Positions 43,828 to 53,467 of a stretch of 64,000 nucleotides of DNA are shown here, piece after piece. Under the pieces are notes generated by a model. That model worked only from the letters and a program-made list of their open reading frames with translations. It was not told the DNA's origin and did not search any database. Where the stretch lies: positions 124,001 through 188,000 of the forward strand of contig LNEV01000007.1 of assembly GCA_001464335.1 (NCBI GenBank). Direction: 5' to 3'. Made by a program: the position numbers and the translations under genes. Source of the DNA: Rhizobiales bacterium Ga0077545 (GTDB lineage: Bacteria; Pseudomonadota; Alphaproteobacteria; Rhizobiales; Methylopilaceae). How positions within the stretch are numbered: position 1 is the stretch's first letter; each line of letters opens with the position of its first letter.

Positions 43828-44793
43828 ATGGCCGTTTACACCGACGTTCCGGAAGATGATCTCGAACGCTTCATCGCAGGCTACGACATCGGCCGTCAGC
43901 TGAGCTGCAAGGGCATCGCGGAGGGCGTCGAAAATTCGAACTTTCTGCTGCGCACCGAGGGCGGCACCTTCATCCTGACGCTCTATGAGAAGCGCGTGAA
44001 GCGGGAGAACCTGCCCTATTTTCTCGGTCTTATGGAGCATTGCGCCGAGCACGCGATCACCTGCCCGCTGCCGGTGAAGAACCGAGAAGGCAAAGTGCTT
44101 GGCGAATTGTGCGGACGCCCGGCCGCCATCTTCACCTTCCTCGACGGCATTTCGCGCAAGCGCCCGACGGTCGATCATTGCGCTCGCGCAGGCGCGGCCC
44201 TGGCGCGCTTCCACAATGTGGCGTGGGAATTCGAAATGTGCCGCGACAACGATCTGTCGCTCTCAGGCTGGAAGCGCCTCGCCGACACCGCCCGCCCGCG
44301 CGCCGACGAGGTCCGCGAGGGGCTTGGGCAAGCGATCGACACCGAGCTCGACTTCCTCGAGCAGAACTGGCCGTCGGATCTGCCCAAAGGCACGATCCAC
44401 GCCGACCTCTTCCCGGACAATGTGCTCTTCGTCGAGGGCCGGGACCCCGGCATGATCGACTTCTACTTCGCCTGTACGGACCTTCTGGCCTACGATCTGG
44501 CGATCCTGCTCAACGCCTGGTGCTTCGAGCCCGACCACGCCTACAACGCAACCAAAGGCCGGGCCTTGCTCGCGGCCTATCACGCCGTCCGGCCCCTGCG
44601 CGACGACGAGATCGCGGCCTTCCCCGTGCTTGCGCGCGGCGCCTCGATCCGGTTTCTGCTGACGCGCCTCGTCGACTGGCTATCGGTACCGCCCGGCGCG
44701 CTCGTCAAACCGCACGATCCACTCGCCTATTGGCGGCGCCTGCGCTTCCATCAGACCGTGCCCTCCATTTCCGCATTGGGGTGGGAGCCATGA
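43828..44793 (+). CDS. thrB: Homoserine kinase (APH-fold type)
   Basis: Kinase (321 aa) that phosphorylates homoserine in threonine synthesis. The alphaproteobacterial form has the aminoglycoside-phosphotransferase fold rather than GHMP. Motifs are [22 protein letters not shown] at the N lobe, [12 protein letters not shown] (catalytic loop, about 191-202) and [10 protein letters not shown] (metal Asp). It overlaps rnhA by 4 bases. Confidence 0.9.
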   Translation: MAVYTDVPEDDLERFIAGYDIGRQLSCKGIAEGVENSNFLLRTEGGTFILTLYEKRVKRENLPYFLGLMEHCAEHAITCPLPVKNREGKVLGELCGRPAAIFTFLDGISRKRPTVDHCARAGAALARFHNVAWEFEMCRDNDLSLSGWKRLADTARPRADEVREGLGQAIDTELDFLEQNWPSDLPKGTIHADLFPDNVLFVEGRDPGMIDFYFACTDLLAYDLAILLNAWCFEPDHAYNATKGRALLAAYHAVRPLRDDEIAAFPVLARGASIRFLLTRLVDWLSVPPGALVKPHDPLAYWRRLRFHQTVPSISALGWEP

Positions 44794-45257
44794 ACGATAC
44801 CGCGGCGGACGGCGCGGCGCGCGTCCAGATCTGGACCGATGGAGCCTGTTCGGGAAATCCCGGTCCAGGCGGCTGGGGCGCCCTTCTGCGCTTCAACGGC
44901 ACGACGAAGGAGCTTGCCGGAGGCGATCAGTTGACGACCAACAACCGCATGGAGCTGCTTGCCGCCATCCGCGCGCTTGAGGCGCTTACGCGCCCCTGCG
45001 CGGTGGATGTGCACACCGACAGTCAATATGTACGCGGCGGCGTCACCGGCTGGATGAAGGGCTGGAAGAAAAACGGCTGGAAGACCGCCGACAAGAAGGC
45101 GGTCAAGAACCAGGATCTGTGGGAAGAGCTAGACAAGCTGATCGCCAAGCATGAGGTGGCGTGGCACTGGGTGAAAGGCCACGCCGGAAATGCCGACAAC
45201 GAACGCGCCGACGAACTGGCGCGCCAGGGCATGGCGCCGTTCAAAGGCCGCTCATAG
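44790..45257 (+). CDS. rnhA: Ribonuclease HI
   Basis: Cleaves the RNA strand of RNA-DNA hybrids (155 aa). The four catalytic acidic residues are present: [12 protein letters not shown] (Asp), NNRMELLA (Glu), HTDSQYV (Asp) and [11 protein letters not shown] (Asp). It also has the basic helical region [10 protein letters not shown]. The ATG overlaps the thrB stop. Confidence 0.96.
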   Translation: MNDTAADGAARVQIWTDGACSGNPGPGGWGALLRFNGTTKELAGGDQLTTNNRMELLAAIRALEALTRPCAVDVHTDSQYVRGGVTGWMKGWKKNGWKTADKKAVKNQDLWEELDKLIAKHEVAWHWVKGHAGNADNERADELARQGMAPFKGRS

Positions 45258-45281
45258 ATCACGCGGTCGTGACCCACCCAA

Positions 45282-45296
45282 TTAACACAGATTTTA
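45282..45296 (+). promoter_or_regulatory. CtrA-like box upstream of the PAS-MCP-PilZ receptor
   Basis: TTAA-CACAGAT-TTTA matches seven of the eight fixed bases of TTAA-N7-TTAA. It lies 41 bases before the receptor start. Confidence 0.45.
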
Positions 45297-45317
45297 CTTG
45301 GATTTACTAGAAGCTCT

Positions 45318-45335
45318 GCCTCTCCAGAGGCTTTT
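45318..45335 (+). promoter_or_regulatory. Terminator-like leader hairpin covering the receptor's Shine-Dalgarno
   Basis: GCCTC and GAGGC (with the flanking T-A pair) form a small stem followed by TTTT, and the 3' arm AGAGG is the apparent ribosome-binding site 7 bases before the ATG. Folding would hide it and could also end transcription. Confidence 0.4.
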
Positions 45336-45337
45336 GC

Positions 45338-47314
45338 ATGTTCCGAGTTACGTCAAAAAACGACAGCGCCCTCGCCCGCTCGCTGGATCGCGCGTTCGCC
45401 GTCATCACCTTCGACCTCGACGGCATCATCCAGTCCGCGAACGCGAATTTCCTGAACGCCGTGGGCTATGGCGCGCACGAGATCGTCGGCAAGCACCACC
45501 GCATCTTCATGCCCGCAGCCGATGCGGCCGATCCGGCCTACGAGGCCTTCTGGACATCGCTGCGCAAGGGCGATCTGCAAAGCGGGCAGTTCCGGCGTAT
45601 CGCCCGTGACGGCCGCGACATCTGGCTGCAAGCGACGTACAATCCCGTCCTCGACCGCAGCGGCAAGACGGTAAAGATCGTCAAGATCGCGGCCGACATT
45701 ACCGCCGAGAAAAACCGCGCTCTGGATTCGGCGGGGCAGCTCGAAGCCATCGATCGATCGCAGGCTGTGATCTCCTTCGACATGAATGGACACGTCCTAG
45801 ACGCCAACGACAACTTTCTAGTCGTCATGGGTTACGGACTCGATGAAATTCGCGGGCAGCATCACCGCCTGCTCGTGGATCCTCAGGAAGCCGACGGAAA
45901 AGCCTACAAGGAATTCTGGGACAGCCTGCGCGAGGGCCGATTCCAGACAGCCGAATATCGCCGCATCGCGAAGGGCGGAAGGGAAGTCTGGATTCGCGCC
46001 AGCTACAACCCGATCGTCGATGACGAGGGCCGGGTCATCAAAGTCGTCAAGTTTGCGCTCGACGTTACCCAGGAAAAGATCCGGAATGCGGACTATGAAG
46101 GACAGATCGCGGCCATCAACACCACTCAGGCCGTCATTTCTTTCACGCTCGACGGCACGATTGTCGATGCCAACGCAAATTTCCTGAAGGCCACCGGCTA
46201 TCATCGCGATGAAGTGGTCGGCCATCATCATCGGATGTTCGTTGAGCCGAGCTATGCGACAACGGACGAATATGCCCAGTTCTGGCGCGAACTCGCGACG
46301 GGGAAAGCCGTCTCGGCCATTTACCAGCGGTTCGGGAAAGGCGGGCGGCCGATCTGGCTGCAGGCCACCTACAATCCGATTTTCAACGCGGCTGGACAGC
46401 CGGTCAAAGTGGTTAAATACGCAACCGACATTTCGACCAATATGTCCGCACGCTCACGCGCCGTTTCCTCGGCCGAGGAAACACTGTCGAATGTCGAGGA
46501 CGTCGCGTATGCCGCCCAAGAGATGGACGGCGCCATCGGCAACATCGTCAACGCGATGGAGAGATCGAAATCGGCGGTCGATGAGATACATACCCGCACC
46601 GAAGTCGCGGACCGATCGACAGTCCAGATGCGCAATGCGGCGCAGGCGATGGACGATGTCGTTCAGCTGATTGCCAAGATCGCCGATCAGATCAATCTTC
46701 TCGCTCTCAACGCCACGATCGAGTCGGCACGCGCGGGAGAAGCCGGACGTGGCTTTGCCGTAGTCGCAAACGAGGTCAAGAACCTTGCTCGCCAGGCAAG
46801 CGATGCAACCACGCGGATCTCGAACGAGATCAAGGCCGTCCAGAGCGTTTCCAACGAAGTCGTTTCGGCACTTTCGGCAATTACCGGCTCTGTCGGCGAC
46901 GTGCAGGGCTTTGTGGACGAGGCCGCTCACGCCATACGCGAGCAGAGCGTCATCAGCCAGAACATCTCCAGCAGCATGCGTACAGCCGCCGATGGCGTCG
47001 CCAGCATCGGACGCACGCTGGACGACTGGATCGTGGGTATGGAGGAGCGCCGGTTTGACGAGCGCGAGCGCGTCGTCAAGTCCGCAACGATCCTGGTCCC
47101 CGGCCGCGCGCCGATATCGTGTTCCCTGCGAAATATTTCCAAAAGCGGCGCAAAGATACTCGTTCGGTCCGGCGAAGACGTTCCCGCCCGCATCGATTTG
47201 CAGATCGAGGGCGAGGCACGTCCACGCCCCTGCGCGGTCCTGCGGCGCGAGGGATCGGAACTCGGCCTGAAGTTCCTCGATGCAAATGCGGATGCGCGTG
47301 ATAGGGCTGCCTAG
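45338..47314 (+). CDS. Soluble chemoreceptor: three PAS domains, MCP signalling domain, C-terminal PilZ
   Basis: A 658-aa protein with no membrane helix, so a cytoplasmic receptor. Three PAS domains follow each other (about 15-115, 137-237, 259-360), each with a similar DGxIxxANxNFL start and a GKHHRxF-like helix; haem or flavin binding is possible but not shown. The MCP signalling hairpin covers about 385-565, with the tip [20 protein letters not shown] and [16 protein letters not shown]. The C terminus (about 567-650) is a PilZ domain: RRFDERERV, then [11 protein letters not shown]. This joins c-di-GMP sensing to chemotaxis signalling in one chain. No methylation-site check was possible. 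Confidence 0.88.
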   Translation: MFRVTSKNDSALARSLDRAFAVITFDLDGIIQSANANFLNAVGYGAHEIVGKHHRIFMPAADAADPAYEAFWTSLRKGDLQSGQFRRIARDGRDIWLQATYNPVLDRSGKTVKIVKIAADITAEKNRALDSAGQLEAIDRSQAVISFDMNGHVLDANDNFLVVMGYGLDEIRGQHHRLLVDPQEADGKAYKEFWDSLREGRFQTAEYRRIAKGGREVWIRASYNPIVDDEGRVIKVVKFALDVTQEKIRNADYEGQIAAINTTQAVISFTLDGTIVDANANFLKATGYHRDEVVGHHHRMFVEPSYATTDEYAQFWRELATGKAVSAIYQRFGKGGRPIWLQATYNPIFNAAGQPVKVVKYATDISTNMSARSRAVSSAEETLSNVEDVAYAAQEMDGAIGNIVNAMERSKSAVDEIHTRTEVADRSTVQMRNAAQAMDDVVQLIAKIADQINLLALNATIESARAGEAGRGFAVVANEVKNLARQASDATTRISNEIKAVQSVSNEVVSALSAITGSVGDVQGFVDEAAHAIREQSVISQNISSSMRTAADGVASIGRTLDDWIVGMEERRFDERERVVKSATILVPGRAPISCSLRNISKSGAKILVRSGEDVPARIDLQIEGEARPRPCAVLRREGSELGLKFLDANADARDRAA

Positions 47315-48621
47315 GCGAGAGCTCCGTCACGCGTTTCGGCGTCGATGAGGAACGCCAGCACCGCGCCGACGGTCAGCAACACCGAGAACAACGCGATCGT
47401 CGCCTCGAAACTGTGGGCGATGGCGAAGGTCAGCACGGACGGCGCCAGGAGGCCTCCGAGCCGCGCCATGGCGCCGGCCGCACCCATGCCGGTGCCGCGC
47501 GAGGCCGTCGGATAAAGCTCGGGGGTAAAGGCATAGAGCGCGCCCCATGTGCCGAGCAGCGCGAAGCTCATCAGAAGTATCGAGCCGCCGATCATCGTGC
47601 CCGTTGTCGAGACGACGAACAGGAAACAGCCGAGCGCCGAGGCCAGCAGAAAGCCGACAAGCGTCGGGCGCCGTCCCCAGGCTTCCACGCCGTAGGCCGC
47701 GAGCGCATAGCCGGGGATCTGCGCCAGCGCGACGATTACGAGGAAACCGTAGCCACGCACGAAGCCGAAGCCCTCGCCGGCAAGACGCGCCGGAAGCCAT
47801 GTAAAGACGCCATAATAGGACAGCGAAACCAGAAACCAGGTGCCGAGGACCAGCAGCGTCCGGCGGCGCAGGAGCGGCGAAAACAGCCCCTCGCCCTTGA
47901 CCGCCGGCGGCGGTGCGATCGACACGCTCTCTTCCAGTTCGGGCTTTCCGTTCGTCCGCAGAATGTGGTTGAGGGTCGTCTTGACCTCCTCCGTGCGGCC
48001 CTTCCGCAGCAGATAGAGCGGAGATTCCGGAACCCACAGACGCAGCCAGATTCCGATCAGCGCCGGAAATGCCGTCACGGCGAAGATGTAGCGCCAGGCA
48101 TCGGTAACACCCGCACTCGCCGCCGCCCATGCGGTCAGCGCCACGATCACCGTACCGACCGCCCAGAAGCCTTCGAGGAAGACAAGCCAGCGCCCGCGAT
48201 TCTTCGGCGGAAGGAATTCCGCCATCATTGCGTAATCGACCGGCAGCGTTCCGCCCACGGCAATGCCCGTCAGGAATCGCAGGACGAGAAGAATGGCAAA
48301 GCTCGGCGCAAAGACCGACAGAAGCCCGAACACCGCATCGCACGCGACCGTGACGATGAGCACGCGGCGGCGTCCATACCGGTCGGCGAGCCGCCCGAAG
48401 GCGAACGCACCGATCATCATGCCGAGGAAGAAGAGCGTGCCGGTTTGCAGCGCCTGCGGCACCGTCAGCCCGAACGTTGCTGCGATGGAGGCCGCCGTGA
48501 AGCCTACCGCCAGAACCTGCATCGCATCGGCCGCCCAGACGAGCCCGAAGATTCCGAGCAGCCTTTTCTGAAACGTCCCCGCTTCGGCGCGGGTCAGCAC
48601 ATCTTCGACGGCGATCTTCAT
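47311..48621 (-). CDS. MFS transporter (sugar/aromatic acid:proton symporter-like)
   Basis: A 436-aa major facilitator with twelve predicted helices. Family motifs are [15 protein letters not shown] between helices 2 and 3, [18 protein letters not shown] after helix 6 and [16 protein letters not shown] between 8 and 9, as in the metabolite:H+ symporter group. The substrate is not readable. It ends convergently with the receptor gene (4-base stop overlap). Confidence 0.87.
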   Translation of the reverse strand: MKIAVEDVLTRAEAGTFQKRLLGIFGLVWAADAMQVLAVGFTAASIAATFGLTVPQALQTGTLFFLGMMIGAFAFGRLADRYGRRRVLIVTVACDAVFGLLSVFAPSFAILLVLRFLTGIAVGGTLPVDYAMMAEFLPPKNRGRWLVFLEGFWAVGTVIVALTAWAAASAGVTDAWRYIFAVTAFPALIGIWLRLWVPESPLYLLRKGRTEEVKTTLNHILRTNGKPELEESVSIAPPPAVKGEGLFSPLLRRRTLLVLGTWFLVSLSYYGVFTWLPARLAGEGFGFVRGYGFLVIVALAQIPGYALAAYGVEAWGRRPTLVGFLLASALGCFLFVVSTTGTMIGGSILLMSFALLGTWGALYAFTPELYPTASRGTGMGAAGAMARLGGLLAPSVLTFAIAHSFEATIALFSVLLTVGAVLAFLIDAETRDGALA

Positions 48622-48665
48622 GGGAGGGAGTCCGCAATAATGGGCAGGATATCGGAACGGACATG

Positions 48666-48694
48666 AAAACGGCGCCCTGTGGGCGCCGTTTTTA
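48666..48694. terminator. Bidirectional terminator after the peroxiredoxin gene
   Basis: AAAACGGCGCCC and GGGCGCCGTTTT form a 12-bp stem with a TGT loop, flanked by A and T runs on both sides. It lies just after the minus-strand peroxiredoxin gene and before the MFS start. Confidence 0.8.
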
Positions 48695-48699
48695 AAGCA

Positions 48700-49185
48700 T
48701 CAGAGATGGGAGAGGACGTTGTCCGCCTTGGTCTTGTCGGCCTTCGGCGGCGCGTCCTCGACGTCGATCCACTTGACAACGCCGTCCTCGACAATGGCGG
48801 CATAACGCTGCGAGCGCAGGCCGAGCCCGGCCTTGCCGAGATCAATATCAAGGCCCACGGCCTTTGCGAAATCGCCGGAGCCATCGGCAAGACCTTCGAT
48901 CTTGCCGGCCGCGCCCGTCGCCTTGAGCCAGGCGTCCTGAACGAACACGTCGTTGACCGAGGTCACGACGATCGCATCGACGCCCTTGGCCTTCAGCGCG
49001 TCGAAATGCTCGAGATAGCTCGGCAGGTGGTTCTTGTGGCAGGTGGGCGTGAATGCGCCGGGCACCGCGAACAGAACGACCTTCTTGCCCTTGAACACCT
49101 CATCGGAGGTCTTCTTGGCAGGGCCTTCGGGGCCCATGGTTGTGAAGGTTGCTTCCGGAATCTTGTCGCCGACTTGGATGGCCAT
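48700..49185 (-). CDS. Peroxiredoxin (Prx5/glutaredoxin-dependent type)
   Basis: A 161-aa peroxidase of the AhpE/Prx5 group that reduces peroxides. The peroxidatic Cys is residue 49 (PGAFTPTCHKNHLP); the downstream SVNDVFVQDAW and GLGLRSQRYAAI patterns are typical. It lies 45 bases after the DsbD-domain gene, in the same direction. A peroxiredoxin near rnhA is common in Hyphomicrobiales, although here two other genes lie between. Confidence 0.93.
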   Translation of the reverse strand: MAIQVGDKIPEATFTTMGPEGPAKKTSDEVFKGKKVVLFAVPGAFTPTCHKNHLPSYLEHFDALKAKGVDAIVVTSVNDVFVQDAWLKATGAAGKIEGLADGSGDFAKAVGLDIDLGKAGLGLRSQRYAAIVEDGVVKWIDVEDAPPKADKTKADNVLSHL

Positions 49186-49230
49186 GAAAGGTCTCGCTTT
49201 TTCGCCGTGAAGGAATGGAGAGCGGCCTGT

Positions 49231-50052
49231 TTAAGGCTTTGCGGGCAGGCCGTCGAGTACCACCGGCACTTCGATCGCCTGATTATCCGCAACCGCCAAC
49301 AGCCGAATTTCCCTCGGCGGCGCACCGGCCTTCAGCTTGATGCGGAAATCGCCGTTTTCCAGGCGGCGCGGCACACCGACCGTCGTCTCGGCGCTGGCGA
49401 AGAGGTCGCGGATCTCAGCATTGTCCGGGAAGCGGACCGTGACATCCAGACCCTCGGTGCTGCGGGCGGCCGAAACCACAGAAAGCGGTCCTTCGCCGTT
49501 CAGCCGGGCGGGCTGCGGCACGCGGTCTTCGAAGGCGGCGAGCTGAACCGCGGCAAACGCATCCGGCTCGAGGCCCGGCACGAGCCGCAGGGACAAAGTG
49601 ACTTCGGCGGGCACGCAGATTTTCTCGCAGATGCCGAAGGCGAATTTGACGCGCAGTGGAATCGGCTTTGCGGCGTCCTTCGCCTCGATCCGCAACGGAA
49701 CGATCAGCGCGCCGCTGTAGCCGACGGACGTGCTCATGCCGTCTTCGAAGCGCTTCGGCAGGGGCCATCTGGCCTCCAGCCGGGCGAGATTGGGCGAGCT
49801 GGACGCATCGATTCGTGGCGGCAGGCCGCTCGGTCCGGGGTTGATCCAATAGGTCTTCCAGCCGGAATCGAGCCGGATTTCGAGCCCCGCGCGGAGCGAG
49901 CCATCGGCCGCCGGCGCCCCCGCCACGAGGCGCACTTTCGCCGCCCCGTCCGTCACCCAGTCGGAGACCGGAGCATCTCCCGACGCCGACGCGTGGACCG
50001 GCGCGAGGAACATCAGGGCAGCCAGAACCGTTGGCAGCAGACGATCGATCAT
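49231..50052 (-). CDS. DsbD N-terminal-domain exported protein
   Basis: A 273-aa predicted periplasmic protein with a signal peptide (about 1-23, AALMFLAPVHASASG). The core resembles the N-terminal immunoglobulin-like domain of the thiol:disulfide reductase DsbD. The region LRVKFAFGICEKICVPAEVTL (Cys-x3-Cys) matches the redox pair of that domain. It has no membrane part, so it would have to take electrons from another partner. It is divergent from the AlgH gene and upstream of the peroxiredoxin gene, which fits a redox role. Confidence 0.78.
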   Translation of the reverse strand: MIDRLLPTVLAALMFLAPVHASASGDAPVSDWVTDGAAKVRLVAGAPAADGSLRAGLEIRLDSGWKTYWINPGPSGLPPRIDASSSPNLARLEARWPLPKRFEDGMSTSVGYSGALIVPLRIEAKDAAKPIPLRVKFAFGICEKICVPAEVTLSLRLVPGLEPDAFAAVQLAAFEDRVPQPARLNGEGPLSVVSAARSTEGLDVTVRFPDNAEIRDLFASAETTVGVPRRLENGDFRIKLKAGAPPREIRLLAVADNQAIEVPVVLDGLPAKP

Positions 50053-50148
50053 GATCGCGGGACTTAAGCCCGAAGGCGCGCGAAGACCAGCCACCTTTGC
50101 GTGAAGCTTGAGCAACGGGCACACGGCATCTTTAAAAGGGGAACCGGC

Positions 50149-50778
50149 ATGCCTACACTGATCGACATGATTCCCTCGGGTGCCAGACACGTTTCTGGAG
50201 AGGGCTATCTCGACGGTCAGATGCTCGTCGCGATGCCCGGGATGGGCGACGCGCGCTTTTCGCGGGCCGTGATCTACATGTGCGCCCATTCGGCGGATGG
50301 CGCGATGGGCATCATCGTCAACCAGCCCGCGCCGAACATCCGCTTTCCCGACATCCTCGCCCAGCTGGACATCGTTTCCGACGCGGAGAGCATTCTCCTG
50401 CCCTCGAGCGCCGAGCAGATTTCGGTGCTGCGCGGTGGCCCTGTCGAAACCGGCCGCGGCTTCGTGCTGCACTCCGCCGATTTCTACATCGAGAATTCGA
50501 CGCTGCCCATCGACGAGGGCATTTCGCTGACGGCGACGCTCGACATTCTGAAAGCAATCGCAACGGGGGGCGGCCCCGCATCCGCCGTGCTCGCGCTGGG
50601 TTATGCGGGCTGGGCGCCCGGACAGCTCGAAACCGAAATTCAGGCCAATGGCTGGCTGAACTGCCCGGCGGACATGGACCTCATCTTCCACACACCTCTC
50701 GATAACAAATACGAAAAATGCCTGCGCAAGCTCGGGATCGATCCGGCCATGCTGTCCGAAGAGGCCGGACACGCCTGA
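50149..50778 (+). CDS. YqgE/AlgH-family protein
   Basis: A 209-aa protein of the YqgE/AlgH family, a conserved fold with no settled role. Motifs are [41 protein letters not shown] and [16 protein letters not shown]. The start at 50149 (GGGGA upstream) is preferred over an in-frame ATG 16 codons earlier. It is divergent from the DsbD-domain gene. Confidence 0.9.
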   Translation: MPTLIDMIPSGARHVSGEGYLDGQMLVAMPGMGDARFSRAVIYMCAHSADGAMGIIVNQPAPNIRFPDILAQLDIVSDAESILLPSSAEQISVLRGGPVETGRGFVLHSADFYIENSTLPIDEGISLTATLDILKAIATGGGPASAVLALGYAGWAPGQLETEIQANGWLNCPADMDLIFHTPLDNKYEKCLRKLGIDPAMLSEEAGHA

Positions 50779-50800
50779 CCTTCGCGTCGTGCGCGCGCCG

Positions 50801-51952
50801 TCAGGGCGCGGCGATCTTGATCTCGGCTCCGTCGGTCCCGAGAAGTGTTTCCTCTTCGCCTTCATAGGCGAGAAGGACACCGCCCCCCATGACGTTCACG
50901 CTGTCGTATTTCGGCTGGATCGCAACTTTCCCGGTCTTGTCCAGAAGTCCATACTTCGTGCCGTCCGGCGAAAAGGGAACGAGACCTTCAGTCCAATATT
51001 CCTCGCCGATATAGCTGGCCTCAGGCGGCATGATCTCCATGCCGTCCTTGTCGATCAGGCCCCATTTCTCGCCGACGCGCACCCGCGCCGGGCCACCCTC
51101 GAAACCGACCGTGTAATCGTATTTCGGTTCGACCTTCCAGGTGCCGCAGGTGTCGATGAAACCCCATTTCTCGCCTTTCTGCGCCGGAGCCAGCCCCTGC
51201 GAGAAACCGCCGATGAAATCGAATTGCGGCTCGACGATCCACTTGCCCTCGCGGTCCACGATCCCGGTGAGATCGTCCTGCATCGCGATCAGCACGCCAT
51301 TGTCGATGTGAAGCGAGGGAAATTGCGGTTCGACGACAATCTTCCCGGTCCGGTCGATGAGGCCATACTTGCCGTCCTTGCCGACCACGGCAATGCCATC
51401 GGCAAAACCGCCGAGATCGTCGAAGCCCGCCGGCATCGTAATGACGGTCTTGCCGGTCTTGTCGATATAGACCCCCTGCCCGTCCTTCTCGGCGGCGGAA
51501 AGGCCGTCCTGAAAACCCCAGACAAACCCGTATTCGGCAGGAATGACGAGCGTGCCGGTGCGGTCCACAAAACCGGTTTTCTCATTCACCGTAACGGCAA
51601 GGAACCCCTCCGACGACGGCAGCGAGTCCTCGACGGCGATTGAATAATCGCCGCCGCCGAGACGTTTGCCGTCCTTGTCGAGGAAGCCGAATTTCGTCCA
51701 GTCCTCGTTTTCGGGAACGACGACGAAATCCTCGTCGACCAGCACGTCGAGGAATGTGGGCTGCACGCGCCAGGCGCCATTTTTATCGACCGCGCCGCAT
51801 TTGTCTTCGCCGAGGCAATGCGGAAACAGCGTCGGCGACATCGCAGCCGACGCCGGATCGGGCGTGTCCTTCGGCGTGCATGTCCCCTGCGCAACGGCCG
51901 AGCTCGCAAACGCGAGCAACGAGCATGACACCAGAAGCGAACGGGCAAACAT
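50801..51952 (-). CDS. Exported WG-repeat protein
   Basis: A 383-aa protein with a signal peptide (about 1-22, LLAFASSAVAQG) and about eight WG (KWG) beta-repeats built on G[FLV][IVL]D[KR]xGK, for example KFGFLDKDGK, TGFVDRTGT, YGLIDRTGK, TGIVDREGK, WGFIDTCGT, WGLIDKDGM and YGLLDKTGK. WG proteins are thought to be ligand- or wall-binding scaffolds; the partner is unknown. The start at 51952 is chosen because the signal peptide begins there. Confidence 0.83.
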   Translation of the reverse strand: MFARSLLVSCSLLAFASSAVAQGTCTPKDTPDPASAAMSPTLFPHCLGEDKCGAVDKNGAWRVQPTFLDVLVDEDFVVVPENEDWTKFGFLDKDGKRLGGGDYSIAVEDSLPSSEGFLAVTVNEKTGFVDRTGTLVIPAEYGFVWGFQDGLSAAEKDGQGVYIDKTGKTVITMPAGFDDLGGFADGIAVVGKDGKYGLIDRTGKIVVEPQFPSLHIDNGVLIAMQDDLTGIVDREGKWIVEPQFDFIGGFSQGLAPAQKGEKWGFIDTCGTWKVEPKYDYTVGFEGGPARVRVGEKWGLIDKDGMEIMPPEASYIGEEYWTEGLVPFSPDGTKYGLLDKTGKVAIQPKYDSVNVMGGGVLLAYEGEEETLLGTDGAEIKIAAP

Positions 51953-52068
51953 GGGAGATCTCCAGCGACCTGCAGGCGGCAATCGAGTCATCGAAAGCTA
52001 CCCCGAAAACGGTCGTGAAGGCGACCAGATTCGCGCGGCCCCGGCAATGCGGAGCCGCGCGAATTTCG

Positions 52069-53406
52069 TCATTCCGCCGGCTGCTGTGACGTGGCGGGCG
52101 GCTTCAGCAGAAGAAGCGGAAGCCCGGCGACCAGAACACCGACCCCGACCCAGGCGCCATTGCCCGTATAGACGAGGCTTGAATAGAGCAGCCCCGCGCA
52201 GGTGAGCGTGAAGAGCGCGGGCACGACCGGATAAAGCGGCACCTTGAAATGCCGCTCGATGTCCGGCTCCTTCACGCGCAGGACAAACAGCGACAGGCTG
52301 ACAAGAAGCATGAACAGCCAGAACACCGGCGCCGTGTAATCGACCATCGCCTGGAAACCGTCGCGGGTGACGGCGCCGAGCACGACGAGAGCCAGCGCAA
52401 GGCCGCCCTGCACCAGAAGCCCGTTGAGGGGCGTGTCGCCGCGGTCGTCCCAATCGCCGACGCCCGGCAGCTGGGGCACATCGCGGCCGAGTGCGTAGTA
52501 AGCGCGGGCACCGGTGAACACCGTTCCGTTGATCGTCGACAACGCGGCCCAGCAGACAATCAGGCTGAGAGCCATCACACCCGTCTCACCGGCAACGCCA
52601 CGCATGACGGCCGCCGCCGGTGCATCGGAGGCACGAAGCCCCTCGAGGCCCAGCAGTTCGAGAAAGGCCAGATTGACCGCCGTATAGGTGACCACGATGA
52701 CGGCCGTTCCGTACACGAGCACCCGGATCATGGTGCGCCGGACGTCTTTCAGCTCGCCGGACATATAGGCCGCCTCGTTCCAGCCGCCATAGGTCAGCAG
52801 AACGAACACCATGGCCATGCCGAGCGCGCCCGCGGGTGCGGACGGTTCGGACGACACAGGCACCGAAACGGACGCAGGATCGGCAATGAAACCGGCGAGA
52901 ACGACGCTCGCCACCGCCACAAGCGTCAATCCTGTAAGCACGATCTGCAATGTCTTGGATTGCAGCGTTCCGAGCGTGTTGAGCCCGGTAAGAAGTGCGA
53001 TCGCCAGCACGGCATGCAGCGCCGTCCCGTACTCGCCAAGCGGCAGGATCTGCTGCGCGTAATCGCCATAGACGAACCCGACGGCCGCGATGGCCCCCGG
53101 CTGGATGACGGTGCAGCGCGCCCAGGCGAACAAAAGTGCGGGCTGGCGCCCGAACGCGCGGCGGAGGAAGTGATATTCGCCGCCGACACTCGGATGGGAG
53201 GCGGCGAGTTCGGCATAGCACAGCGCGCCGATGAGCACGGCGAGGCCGCCGACCAGCCACACAAGAATGAACGCGGTCTCGCTGCCGACATTGGCGGCCA
53301 CCAGCGGTGGGGTGCGAAAAATGCCGATACCCACAACGACACCCACCATGAGGGCAACGCCGTCAAGTACGGACAGGCTGGCGCGAGGCCGGGCTTCGGA
53401 GGCCAT
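52069..53406 (-). CDS. APC-family amino acid permease
   Basis: A 445-aa secondary transporter with about twelve helices. The N-terminal APC signature is VGVVVGIGIFRTPPLVAANVGS, and later YAELAASHPSVGGEYHFLRRAFG. The substrate (probably an amino acid or amine) is not readable. The start lies 25 bases from the terminator of the upstream gene. Confidence 0.88.
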   Translation of the reverse strand: MASEARPRASLSVLDGVALMVGVVVGIGIFRTPPLVAANVGSETAFILVWLVGGLAVLIGALCYAELAASHPSVGGEYHFLRRAFGRQPALLFAWARCTVIQPGAIAAVGFVYGDYAQQILPLGEYGTALHAVLAIALLTGLNTLGTLQSKTLQIVLTGLTLVAVASVVLAGFIADPASVSVPVSSEPSAPAGALGMAMVFVLLTYGGWNEAAYMSGELKDVRRTMIRVLVYGTAVIVVTYTAVNLAFLELLGLEGLRASDAPAAAVMRGVAGETGVMALSLIVCWAALSTINGTVFTGARAYYALGRDVPQLPGVGDWDDRGDTPLNGLLVQGGLALALVVLGAVTRDGFQAMVDYTAPVFWLFMLLVSLSLFVLRVKEPDIERHFKVPLYPVVPALFTLTCAGLLYSSLVYTGNGAWVGVGVLVAGLPLLLLKPPATSQQPAE

Positions 53407-53431
53407 GTCTGTGCCTTTCGATGAGAGAAAG

Positions 53432-53462
53432 CAAAAGGCCGCCGGTTAATCCGGCGGCCTTC
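53432..53462 (-). terminator. Terminator of the exported methyltransferase-fold gene
   Basis: AGGCCGCCGG and CCGGCGGCCT form a 10-bp stem around TTAAT; on the minus strand TTTTGCTTTC follows. It lies directly after the stop at 53468. Confidence 0.82.
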
Positions 53463-53467
53463 AGGGA

